From Intestinibacter sp. (GTDB taxonomy: Bacteria > Bacillota > Clostridia > Peptostreptococcales > Peptostreptococcaceae): a stretch of 12,072 bases of DNA. The notes under the pieces were generated by a model. It had not been told where the DNA came from, did no database searches, and saw only the letters and a list, made by a program, of their open reading frames with translations. Made by a program: the position numbers and the translations under genes. Location: NCBI RefSeq assembly GCF_022780145.1, contig NZ_JALEXO010000029.1, positions 1 to 12,072 on the forward strand, given 5' to 3'. Shown in pieces: positions 1 to 5,023 of this stretch (within the stretch, counting starts at the first letter, position 1; the number at the start of each line of letters is the position of its first letter).

Positions 1-774
1 TGGTGGAAACAAAAAGAAGAATTTGAAAGCTTCAACGGTCCAATACTTATGACTACAAACTGTTTAGTACCACCAAAGGATAGCTACAAGGATAGAGTTT
101 ATACAACAGGAGCAGTTGGATTTGAAGGGTGCAAGCATATAAATGGAAATAGCGAGTCAGATAAAGATTTTACTGAAATAATAGAACATGCTAAAAAATG
201 CCCACCACCGACAGAAATAGAAACAGGTGAAATCGTAGGTGGATTTGCACATAACCAAGTGCTAACACTAGCTGATCAAATAGTAGAAGCAGTAAAATCT
301 GGAGCAATTAAAAAATTCTTCGTAATGGCAGGCTGTGACGGAAGAGCTAAATCTAGAAATTACTACACAGAATTTGCAAAAGCTCTACCAAAGGACACAG
401 TAATACTTACAGCAGGTTGTGCAAAATATAAATACAACAAATTGGATTTAGGAGATATAGGTGGAATTCCTAGAGTGCTAGATGCAGGACAATGTAACGA
501 CTGTTATTCACTTGCTGTTATAGCTTTAAAATTAAAAGAAGTATTCGGTCTTGACGATATAAATGATCTTCCAATAGCATTTAATATAGCTTGGTATGAA
601 CAAAAAGCTGTTATAGTATTATTATCATTATTATATTTAGGAGTTAAAAATATACATCTAGGACCAACTCTTCCAGCATTCTTATCACCAAATGTCGCTA
701 AGGTATTAGTTGAAAACTTTGGTATAGGTGGAATATCTACTGTAGAAGAAGATATAAAAATGTTTATGGAATAG
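1..774 (+). CDS. hcp: Hybrid-cluster protein (hydroxylamine reductase / NO reductase), C-terminal part; 5' end outside window
   Basis: The reading frame is open from base 1, so this is the last 257 codons of a gene normally about 550 codons long. Hcp is a cytoplasmic iron-sulfur enzyme with a hybrid 4Fe-2O-2S cluster, linked to nitric oxide and hydroxylamine reduction. Counting from the Met at base 49, the hybrid-cluster ligands are visible: Cys5 (TTNC), Cys96 (MAGC), Cys124 (TAGC), Cys149 (GQCNDC), Glu184 and Lys186 (WYEQK). The spacings 96-124-149-184-186 match the Desulfovibrio ligands 406-434-459-494-496 exactly, so the active-site half looks intact. The N-terminal cysteine cluster and the promoter are not in view. 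An intrinsic terminator follows at once. The neighbouring hemerythrin and DUF1858 genes fit an Hcp stress locus. The family call is very secure; the exact physiological substrate is not shown by sequence. Confidence 0.97.
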   Translation, partial: WWKQKEEFESFNGPILMTTNCLVPPKDSYKDRVYTTGAVGFEGCKHINGNSESDKDFTEIIEHAKKCPPPTEIETGEIVGGFAHNQVLTLADQIVEAVKSGAIKKFFVMAGCDGRAKSRNYYTEFAKALPKDTVILTAGCAKYKYNKLDLGDIGGIPRVLDAGQCNDCYSLAVIALKLKEVFGLDDINDLPIAFNIAWYEQKAVIVLLSLLYLGVKNIHLGPTLPAFLSPNVAKVLVENFGIGGISTVEEDIKMFME

Positions 775-780
775 AAATAT

Positions 781-817
781 AAAAGCCCCTCATCTCAATT
801 GAGAGGGGGGACTTTTT
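781..817. terminator. Bidirectional intrinsic terminator between hcp and the Crp/Fnr gene
   Basis: An A-run plus G (781-785) pairs with C plus a T-run (812-817). Between them CCCCTC pairs with GGGGGG-side bases, and an inner CTC-AATT-GAG hairpin closes the stem. It lies directly after the hcp stop. Its outer T/A arm overlaps the stop codon (816-818) of the convergent regulator gene, so both transcripts can end here. Confidence 0.85.
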
Positions 818-1457
818 ATTCGTCTAAAATTTTAAATAGAGCTTCTAAGTCTAAAATTTTTATTGTATCTTTAGAATAATCTATGATGTTGAGCTCTTTC
901 ATATTGATAAGCTCTCTAGATAAAGAAGGTCTGGGTACTCCTAGAGTTTCAGCGAGCTTTTGTTTGGTCATGCTTATATTAATAAATTTACTGCCTTGCT
1001 TTTGGTACTCGTCTAAGATGTAATTACTGATTTTTTGGCGAATACTATTGTAGGATAATCTTTCTATAGATTTATTTAAAATTAAAATTTTATTGCTTAA
1101 ATCCTTTAGAAACATTTCTAAAAAATCGGCATGAGTATAACAAAATTTTATAAAATTTTCTTTTGAGATAAATAATATCTCAGATTTTGAAGAAGATATT
1201 ACAGTCGCAGGGTACTTGTTTACATCGGAAAATACAATTACCTCTCCAAATAGTTGACCTGGACCAACTGAAGTCATCTTGACGACTTTATTGCTCAACA
1301 TTCGCTTAATATCTAGGGTACCCTTTAATATAATACCTATGTATTTACATTCATCACCTTCAAGTGCTATGATTTCTTTCGCAGAGAATGTTTTAATTGT
1401 ATAATCTATATCTTTAAATAAATTTAAAATTTCTTCGGGCTTCATATCGTAAAACAT
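816..1457 (-). CDS. Crp/Fnr-family transcriptional regulator (HcpR-like by context)
   Basis: This 213-residue protein has the two-domain Crp/Fnr layout. A cyclic-nucleotide-binding-type beta-roll spans about residues 17-107 (GDECKYIGIILKGTLDI, then GPGQLFGEV). A dimer helix follows at about 110-135 and a winged helix-turn-helix at about 138-205, with MTKQKLAETLGVPRPSLSRE as the DNA-reading part. It has only two cysteines (37 and 106) and no N-terminal cysteine cluster, so it is not a classical Fe-S FNR. The start is supported by AAAGGTGG 8-15 bases upstream of the ATG on the minus strand. It faces hcp tail to tail and is divergent from the hemerythrin gene. This is the position expected for an HcpR-type regulator of nitrosative-stress genes, but the ligand (heme/NO or other) and the regulon are inference. 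A different Crp/Fnr subfamily is possible. Confidence 0.9.
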   Translation of the reverse strand: MFYDMKPEEILNLFKDIDYTIKTFSAKEIIALEGDECKYIGIILKGTLDIKRMLSNKVVKMTSVGPGQLFGEVIVFSDVNKYPATVISSSKSEILFISKENFIKFCYTHADFLEMFLKDLSNKILILNKSIERLSYNSIRQKISNYILDEYQKQGSKFINISMTKQKLAETLGVPRPSLSRELINMKELNIIDYSKDTIKILDLEALFKILDE

Positions 1458-1482
1458 GTTAATTTACCACCTTTAAAATATT

Positions 1483-1488
1483 ATTATA
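1483..1488 (-). promoter_or_regulatory. Probable -10 element of the Crp/Fnr gene
   Basis: Read on the minus strand this is TATAAT, about 25 bases upstream of the start codon. No good -35 hexamer lies 17 bases further upstream (CCTCTT), so the promoter may need an activator or may be repressed. An inverted repeat (1495-1509) covers the spacer and -35 area. Confidence 0.45.
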
Positions 1489-1494
1489 AGAAAA

Positions 1495-1509
1495 TCTTTA
1501 TCCTAAAGA
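1495..1509. promoter_or_regulatory. Short inverted repeat over the regulator promoter
   Basis: TCTTTA-TCC-TAAAGA is a perfect 6-bp inverted repeat with a 3-bp centre. It overlaps the spacer and -35 zone of the likely minus-strand promoter of the Crp/Fnr gene. It could be an operator, but it is short and the DNA is AT-rich, so chance is a real alternative. Confidence 0.25.
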
Positions 1510-1530
1510 GGCATAATGTTGATTTCCTAT

Positions 1531-1547
1531 GTATTATAAAATAATAC
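1531..1547. promoter_or_regulatory. Perfect palindrome, candidate Crp/Fnr-family operator
   Basis: GTATTAT-AAA-ATAATAC is a perfect 7-3-7 inverted repeat in the divergent regulator-hemerythrin intergenic region. Its centre (1539) is about 62 bp upstream of the transcription start predicted from the minus-strand TATAAT, the usual distance of a class I Crp-type site. The half-site GTATT/AATAC recurs at 1593-1597, 1609-1613 and 1621-1625. Binding by the adjacent regulator is inference. Confidence 0.4.
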
Positions 1548-1606
1548 CACTTAATAATAGTTATAATCAATTTTTTTCATATGAGTTATAAAGTATTCCA
1601 TAAATG

Positions 1607-1627
1607 TAAATACTAAAAAGGTATTTA
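1607..1627. promoter_or_regulatory. Second inverted repeat upstream of the hemerythrin gene
   Basis: TAAATAC-N7-GTATTTA has 7-bp perfect arms and the same ATAC/GTAT half-site core as the palindrome at 1531-1547. It lies about 40 bp before the hemerythrin start codon, in a region with no convincing -35 hexamer. It is a candidate regulatory site; overlap with promoter sequence is possible. Confidence 0.35.
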
Positions 1628-1665
1628 ATATAGGATTATTATATATAAAATAGGGAGGCAGAGGC

Positions 1666-2217
1666 ATGAGTGCAATTGAACTTATGAAAAACGAACACGA
1701 ATATATAAAAAGGATGTTATCAGTAGTCAGAAATATGTGTATGGAATTTATAGACAATAATAAATTAGAGTATGGAGATTTTCTAAACGTAATAGATTTT
1801 ATTAGGAATTTTGCAGATGGTCATCATCACAATAAAGAAGAAATAATTTTATTTAATAGAATGGTAGATAATATTGATACAATTGGAGAAAAATTAATTA
1901 CACATGGTATGTTGGTAGAGCACGATTTAGGACGATTATACGTATCTAATCTCGAAAAATCATTAAATCAATTTAAGTCAGGCGATTGTGAAGCTAAACT
2001 AGATATAATTGCAAATGCAGTTTCTTATACTAACTTGCTTAAGTCTCATATAGACAAAGAGGATAGAGTTATATTTGAATTTGCAAATAGAGAATTAGAT
2101 AGAGATATTTTAGATGTTGTAGATAGAGAATGTGATAAATATGAATTTGAAAACCGACAAGTTAGAGAAAAATATATAGATTTATTAGAAAATCTTGAAT
2201 TAAAATACCTAAAATAG
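1666..2217 (+). CDS. Hemerythrin-like HHE domain protein
   Basis: This 183-residue, mostly helical, soluble protein carries the hemerythrin/HHE diiron signature: His11 (NEHEY), His53-55 with Glu58/59 (DGHHHNKEE), His86 (VEHD), and His128 with Glu132/Asp133 (SHIDKED). Such proteins bind a non-heme diiron centre and are tied to O2, NO or iron-sulfur repair chemistry; which applies here is not shown. It is close to a single full-length HHE domain with a C-terminal helical extension (about residues 140-183). The start is fixed by GGGAGG at 1653-1658, 7 bases before the ATG. The 67-bp gap to the following DUF1858 gene has no strong terminator, so the two are probably co-transcribed. Its place between a Crp/Fnr regulator and an Hcp-associated redox protein supports a nitrosative or oxidative stress role. 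Confidence 0.92.
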   Translation: MSAIELMKNEHEYIKRMLSVVRNMCMEFIDNNKLEYGDFLNVIDFIRNFADGHHHNKEEIILFNRMVDNIDTIGEKLITHGMLVEHDLGRLYVSNLEKSLNQFKSGDCEAKLDIIANAVSYTNLLKSHIDKEDRVIFEFANRELDRDILDVVDRECDKYEFENRQVREKYIDLLENLELKYLK

Positions 2218-2241
2218 TTAAAGATAAATATTAGCAAATAT

Positions 2242-2254
2242 ATCATTAAATGAT
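2242..2254. repeat. Small palindrome in the hemerythrin-DUF1858 gap
   Basis: ATCATT-A-AATGAT is a perfect 6-1-6 inverted repeat in the 67-bp AT-rich spacer. It is too short and too weak to be a terminator. It could be an operator or chance; no function is claimed. Confidence 0.2.
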
Positions 2255-2284
2255 TGATATAAATAAAAAATAGAGGTGAATTTT

Positions 2285-2467
2285 ATGATAACAAAAGATA
2301 TGACTATAGGAGAAATATTGAGAATGAAACCAGATGCTGCAGAGGTTTTAATTGGCATGGGTATGGGATGTTTAGGCTGTCCTTCTGCACAAGTTGAGAC
2401 TTTAGAGGAAGCTTGTAAGGTACATGGACATGATGTAGAAGATATTTTAGCTCAATTAAACAAATAG
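2285..2467 (+). CDS. Hybrid-cluster-associated redox disulfide protein (DUF1858)
   Basis: This 60-residue protein has the DUF1858 pattern. A short N-terminal strand/helix (ITKDMTIGEILRMKPDAAEVL) leads to MGMGCLGCPSAQVETLEEA and then HGHDVEDIL. Cys29 and Cys32 form the CxxC that gives the family its redox disulfide name, and Cys44 is a third cysteine. The family is known to occur beside or fused to hybrid-cluster protein, which agrees with hcp about 1.5 kb upstream. The ATG at 2285 is chosen because GAGGTGA (2273-2279) sits 5 bases before it; the in-frame GTG at 2276 lies inside that ribosome binding site and cannot be the start. The protein is probably a small cytoplasmic thiol or metal-binding partner, but its reaction is not established. 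A strong hairpin follows directly. Confidence 0.93.
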   Translation: MITKDMTIGEILRMKPDAAEVLIGMGMGCLGCPSAQVETLEEACKVHGHDVEDILAQLNK

Positions 2468-2474
2468 GATATTT

Positions 2475-2510
2475 AACCCTCAGTGGGCTAGTTCCCACTG
2501 AGGGTTGTTA
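2475..2510. terminator. Strong intrinsic terminator, probably bidirectional
   Basis: A perfect 13-bp stem (AACCCTCAGTGGG with CCCACTGAGGGTT) encloses a 6-base loop, CTAGTT. A T-rich tail follows on the plus strand and a weaker one on the minus strand. It ends the DUF1858 transcript, and lies just downstream of the convergent EFR1-type gene. Confidence 0.9.
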
Positions 2511-2524
2511 TTTATTAAAGCCTA

Positions 2525-3322
2525 CTACATAAAAAGTTCTGGTTGCTTTTGTTCAGAACAAGTTAACATCAAAAATCCTTTGAATTCTTTGAATTTATTG
2601 TACATTTCAGATGTCATAACTTTAGCATTTTGTGGGCATACTTTTACACATGCACAACAATGTATGCATTTTGATATATCAGTTATAAGTTTAGGATTTC
2701 CTTTATCTATTATACCCATAGGACAGACATCTTTACATGAACCGCAGTCATTGCAGTTGTCTAATGTTTCTGGTTCCCATTCAATCGTAGCAGAAGCTGA
2801 TTCTTTGTAAGGACGATTTCCTGGAATATTTATTTTTTCAAAGTCATTTACAGAATTTATATTTTGTATTTTTTGTTTTGATTTTAATGCAAAGTCTTTT
2901 GCTATATTTAAGTCATCGTCGTTAGGACGACCACCTGCTATTTCAGCGCCAAATGAATGCTCACCTATAAACGCTCCAGCAGATACTATCTTAAATCCAC
3001 CTTCTTCAAGATAATCTGATAATTCTAAAAGAGCATCCTCGTAATCTCTATTACCGTATACAACTACGGGGATACATAGTGTATTATTAGCTTTTAGATT
3101 TTTTACGAATTCTTGTACTAGATAAGGTATTCTACCTCCATATACAGGCATACCAATTATTAAAAGTTCATCTTCTTTAAAATTTTCAACCTTTTTTGTT
3201 CTATCGAATGTTATATCGTAAGTATTTATTTCACTGGAAAATACATTTGCTATAGTTTCAACTATAGTTTTTGTTGTATTTGTAGGGCTGAAATATATAG
3301 TACTTATTTTGTTTAATTTCAT
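2525..3322 (-). CDS. EFR1-type flavodoxin/ferredoxin protein (two 4Fe-4S clusters)
   Basis: This 265-residue protein joins a flavodoxin-like half to a bacterial ferredoxin half. Residues about 5-165 form the flavodoxin-like fold, with the phosphate loop SPTNTTK (12-18), the GMPVYGGR segment (57-64) and the VVVYGNR segment (86-92). Two Cx2Cx2Cx3C[P] motifs follow: Cys190/193/196/200 and Cys219/222/225/229. It is therefore likely to move electrons between FMN and two [4Fe-4S] clusters in the cytoplasm. The partner enzymes are unknown; supplying Hcp or another redox enzyme nearby is only a guess from position. The start is supported by AGGAGG 8 bases upstream of the ATG. It is divergent from ilvE and has its own promoter. 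Length and motifs look complete. Confidence 0.93.
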   Translation of the reverse strand: MKLNKISTIYFSPTNTTKTIVETIANVFSSEINTYDITFDRTKKVENFKEDELLIIGMPVYGGRIPYLVQEFVKNLKANNTLCIPVVVYGNRDYEDALLELSDYLEEGGFKIVSAGAFIGEHSFGAEIAGGRPNDDDLNIAKDFALKSKQKIQNINSVNDFEKINIPGNRPYKESASATIEWEPETLDNCNDCGSCKDVCPMGIIDKGNPKLITDISKCIHCCACVKVCPQNAKVMTSEMYNKFKEFKGFLMLTCSEQKQPELFM

Positions 3323-3359
3323 ATTATCATCCTCCTAATTCCTAAAAATGTAAAAAAAA

Positions 3360-3381
3360 TTTATTATAAATTTATTATAAA
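3360..3381. repeat. Tandem 11-bp repeat containing two -10 boxes
   Basis: TTTATTATAAA occurs twice head to tail. On the minus strand each copy contains TATAAT, so the EFR1-type gene has two -10 candidates one helical turn apart. Confidence 0.7.
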
Positions 3382-3402
3382 ATATATGGTGTAATATAGC
3401 AA
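3374..3402 (-). promoter_or_regulatory. Promoter of the EFR1-type gene
   Basis: On the minus strand TTGCTA (3402-3397) is followed after 17 bases by TATAAT (3379-3374), a good vegetative sigma-factor promoter. It would start transcription about 45 bases before the start codon. A second TATAAT lies 11 bp downstream, within a tandem repeat (3360-3381). Confidence 0.6.
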
Positions 3403-3430
3403 AATTTGTTATTATATATTGTATACATAG

Positions 3431-3445
3431 AAAAGTTTGAAAATT
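3431..3445. promoter_or_regulatory. Possible CodY box upstream of ilvE
   Basis: AAAAGTTTGAAAATT matches the CodY consensus AATTTTCWGAAAATT at 11 of 15 positions, with the right half (WGAAAATT) complete. CodY is a branched-chain amino acid and GTP responsive repressor, so a site before a branched-chain aminotransferase makes sense. In AT-rich DNA such matches also arise by chance. Confidence 0.3.
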
Positions 3446-3481
3446 GTAAATAATTAAAAAATAGCAGAGGAGACAGTTTTT

Positions 3482-4504
3482 ATGGAGAAAACGAATATAA
3501 AATGGGATGAACTAGGATTTAACTATGGATATGTAGATAATATATATGTATCTTATTGGAAAGATGGAAAATGGGATGAAGGAAAGATACAACAAGGAGA
3601 TAAAATATCTATAAGTGTAGGAGCTACAGCTCTACATTATGGACAAGAATGCTTCGAAGGATTAAAGGCATATTCAACAAAAGATGGATCTATACAATTA
3701 TTTAGACCAGATATGAATGCAAAAAGACTTCAAGATAGCTGCAAAAGAATATTAATGCCTGAAGTACCAGTTGATAAATTTATAGATGCGTGTATTCAAG
3801 TTGTAAAAGCAAATGAAAAATACGTACCACCATATGGAACAGGTGCTACATATTATTTAAGACCATTTATGATAGGTTGTGGAGATAATATAGGTGTTGG
3901 ACCAGCTCCAGAATATTTATTCTGCATATTTGGTATACCAGTAGGACCATACTTCAAAGGTGGATTTAAGCCAGTTTCAATGACAACTGCTAAATACGAT
4001 AGAGCAGCACCATGGGGAACTGGAGCTACTAAGGTTGGTGGAAATTACGCAGGTAGTTTACTTCCTCATAAAATAGCAAATGAAGAAGGTTATTCTGATT
4101 GTATATACTTAGACCCAGCGACTCACACTAAGATAGAAGAAGCAGGAGCTGCAAACTTCTTTGGTATAACTAAAGACAACAAATTTATAACTCCAAATTC
4201 ACCATCTATCCTACCAAGTATAACTAGAAATTCATTATTAACAGTTGCTAGAGATTACTTAGGTATGGAAGCAATAGAAGGCGAAATATTAATAGATGAT
4301 ATAGATCAATTTGTAGAAGTAGGTGCTTGTGGTACAGCTGCAGTTGTTGCACCAATAGGAAGCATATTCTACAACGACAAAGAATACATATTCCACAGCA
4401 AGGAAGAAGCTGGACCAGTTATCACTAAATTATATGAAACTCTATATGGAATACAATTTGGTGATGTAGAAGCTCCAGAAGGATGGATAGTAAAAGTTAA
4501 ATAA
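3482..4504 (+). CDS. ilvE: Branched-chain amino acid aminotransferase
   Basis: This 340-residue protein is a fold-type IV PLP aminotransferase that interconverts leucine, isoleucine and valine with their 2-oxo acids, using glutamate/2-oxoglutarate. The features are LHYGQECFEGLKAY (51-64), the substrate-pocket segment TYYLRPFMIG (123-132), the PLP lysine in TKVGGNYAGS (Lys184), the PLP-binding EEAGAANFFG (219-228), and GACGTAAVVAPIG near residues 282-294. Length and motifs match the longer BCAT/IlvE branch found in many Firmicutes and eukaryotes rather than the shorter E. coli type. The start is supported by GAGGAG at 3467-3472. It is a single-gene unit with its own terminator. It may serve synthesis or Stickland-type degradation; the sequence does not decide. 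D-amino-acid transaminase is the main alternative and is less likely. Confidence 0.95.
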   Translation: MEKTNIKWDELGFNYGYVDNIYVSYWKDGKWDEGKIQQGDKISISVGATALHYGQECFEGLKAYSTKDGSIQLFRPDMNAKRLQDSCKRILMPEVPVDKFIDACIQVVKANEKYVPPYGTGATYYLRPFMIGCGDNIGVGPAPEYLFCIFGIPVGPYFKGGFKPVSMTTAKYDRAAPWGTGATKVGGNYAGSLLPHKIANEEGYSDCIYLDPATHTKIEEAGAANFFGITKDNKFITPNSPSILPSITRNSLLTVARDYLGMEAIEGEILIDDIDQFVEVGACGTAAVVAPIGSIFYNDKEYIFHSKEEAGPVITKLYETLYGIQFGDVEAPEGWIVKVK

Positions 4505-4517
4505 AAATAAATAATGG

Positions 4518-4554
4518 CTGCTATAGGAGGACGATCTCTTATAGCAGTTTTTTT
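4518..4554 (+). terminator. Intrinsic terminator of ilvE
   Basis: CTGCTATAGGAG pairs with CTCTTATAGCAG through a 12-bp stem with one G-T pair, closing a 6-base loop GACGAT and followed by seven T. It lies 13 bases after the ilvE stop. Confidence 0.92.
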
Positions 4555-4580
4555 ATGGAAAATTTCGATAGACAAAATTG

Positions 4581-4596
4581 GTTTATCGTGATAAAC
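4581..4596. promoter_or_regulatory. Operator 1, probable BlaI binding site
   Basis: GTTTATC-GT-GATAAAC is a perfect 7-2-7 palindrome upstream of the BlaI-type gene. It shares the half-site GTTTAT with operator 2, whose centre lies 31 bp away (about three helical turns). It overlaps the likely promoter region (TTGGTT at 4578-4583), so binding would block transcription. BlaI-family autoregulation is well known; this exact site is inference. Confidence 0.7.
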
Positions 4597-4610
4597 TTAA
4601 AATAAATATA

Positions 4611-4628
4611 GGTTTATTACAATAAACC
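4611..4628. promoter_or_regulatory. Operator 2, probable BlaI binding site
   Basis: GGTTTATT-AC-AATAAACC is a perfect 8-2-8 palindrome just upstream of the ribosome binding site of the BlaI-type gene. It repeats the GTTTAT half-site of operator 1 on the same face of the helix. It is likely to overlap the transcription start of the operon. Confidence 0.7.
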
Positions 4629-4646
4629 AAAAGGAGGATGGGAATT

Positions 4647-5006
4647 ATGGATTATAAATTATTCGATGCGGAATATAAATTTATGAATATTATCTGGGAA
4701 GAGGAACCCGTTAAATCAGGTGATCTAGTTAAATTATGCAATGAAAGACTTGGTTGGAAAAAATCTACTACATATACCGTACTGAGAAAATTATCTCAAA
4801 GAAATTTTGTGAAAAATGAAAATACAATAGTGACATCCTTAGTTAAAAAGGAAGAAACTCAAAAATACGAAAGTCATGAGGTTGTCGATAAATCATTTGG
4901 TGGTTCGCTACCTAAATTCTTGACTGCATTTTTTGGAGATAAGAAAATTTCTAAAAAGGAAGCAGATGAGTTGAAGAAGCTGATAGATTCTTATAAAGAA
5001 GATTAG
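4647..5006 (+). CDS. blaI: BlaI/MecI/CopY-family winged-helix repressor
   Basis: This 119-residue DNA-binding repressor has a winged helix at about residues 5-75 (DAEYKFMNIIWEEEPVKSGDL, then the recognition segment GWKKSTTYTVLRKLSQR) and a C-terminal dimerisation/cleavage part (about 80-119, containing FGGSLPKFLTAFFGD). In this family an M56 membrane protease on the same operon triggers repressor inactivation. The start is the ATG at 4647, 9 bases after AAGGAGG (4631-4637). The in-frame ATG at 4638 abuts the ribosome binding site and is too close to use. Two palindromic operators lie directly upstream, so it very likely represses its own operon. Only 17 bases separate it from the first M56 gene. 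The gene symbol reflects family only; no beta-lactamase is present in the window and the inducing signal is unknown. Confidence 0.92.
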   Translation: MDYKLFDAEYKFMNIIWEEEPVKSGDLVKLCNERLGWKKSTTYTVLRKLSQRNFVKNENTIVTSLVKKEETQKYESHEVVDKSFGGSLPKFLTAFFGDKKISKKEADELKKLIDSYKED

Positions 5007-5023
5007 AAAAGAGAGGGCTTAAC

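Noticed and set aside
1551..1757. 68-codon open frame on the minus strand across the hemerythrin promoter
   Set aside because: It overlaps the start of the hemerythrin gene in antisense, has no ribosome binding site, and its composition is that of AT-rich noncoding DNA.
2505..2810. 101-codon open frame on the plus strand
   Set aside because: It lies antisense to the EFR1-type gene over its ferredoxin motifs, has no ribosome binding site and no family resemblance.
3323..3481. T-box or leader attenuator before ilvE
   Set aside because: The 159-bp region has no T-box core, no specifier stem and no terminator hairpin before the start codon.
4638..4646. Upstream ATG as start of the BlaI-type gene
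   Set aside because: It directly abuts the AAGGAGG ribosome binding site; the ATG at 4647 has normal 9-base spacing and gives the usual family N-terminus.
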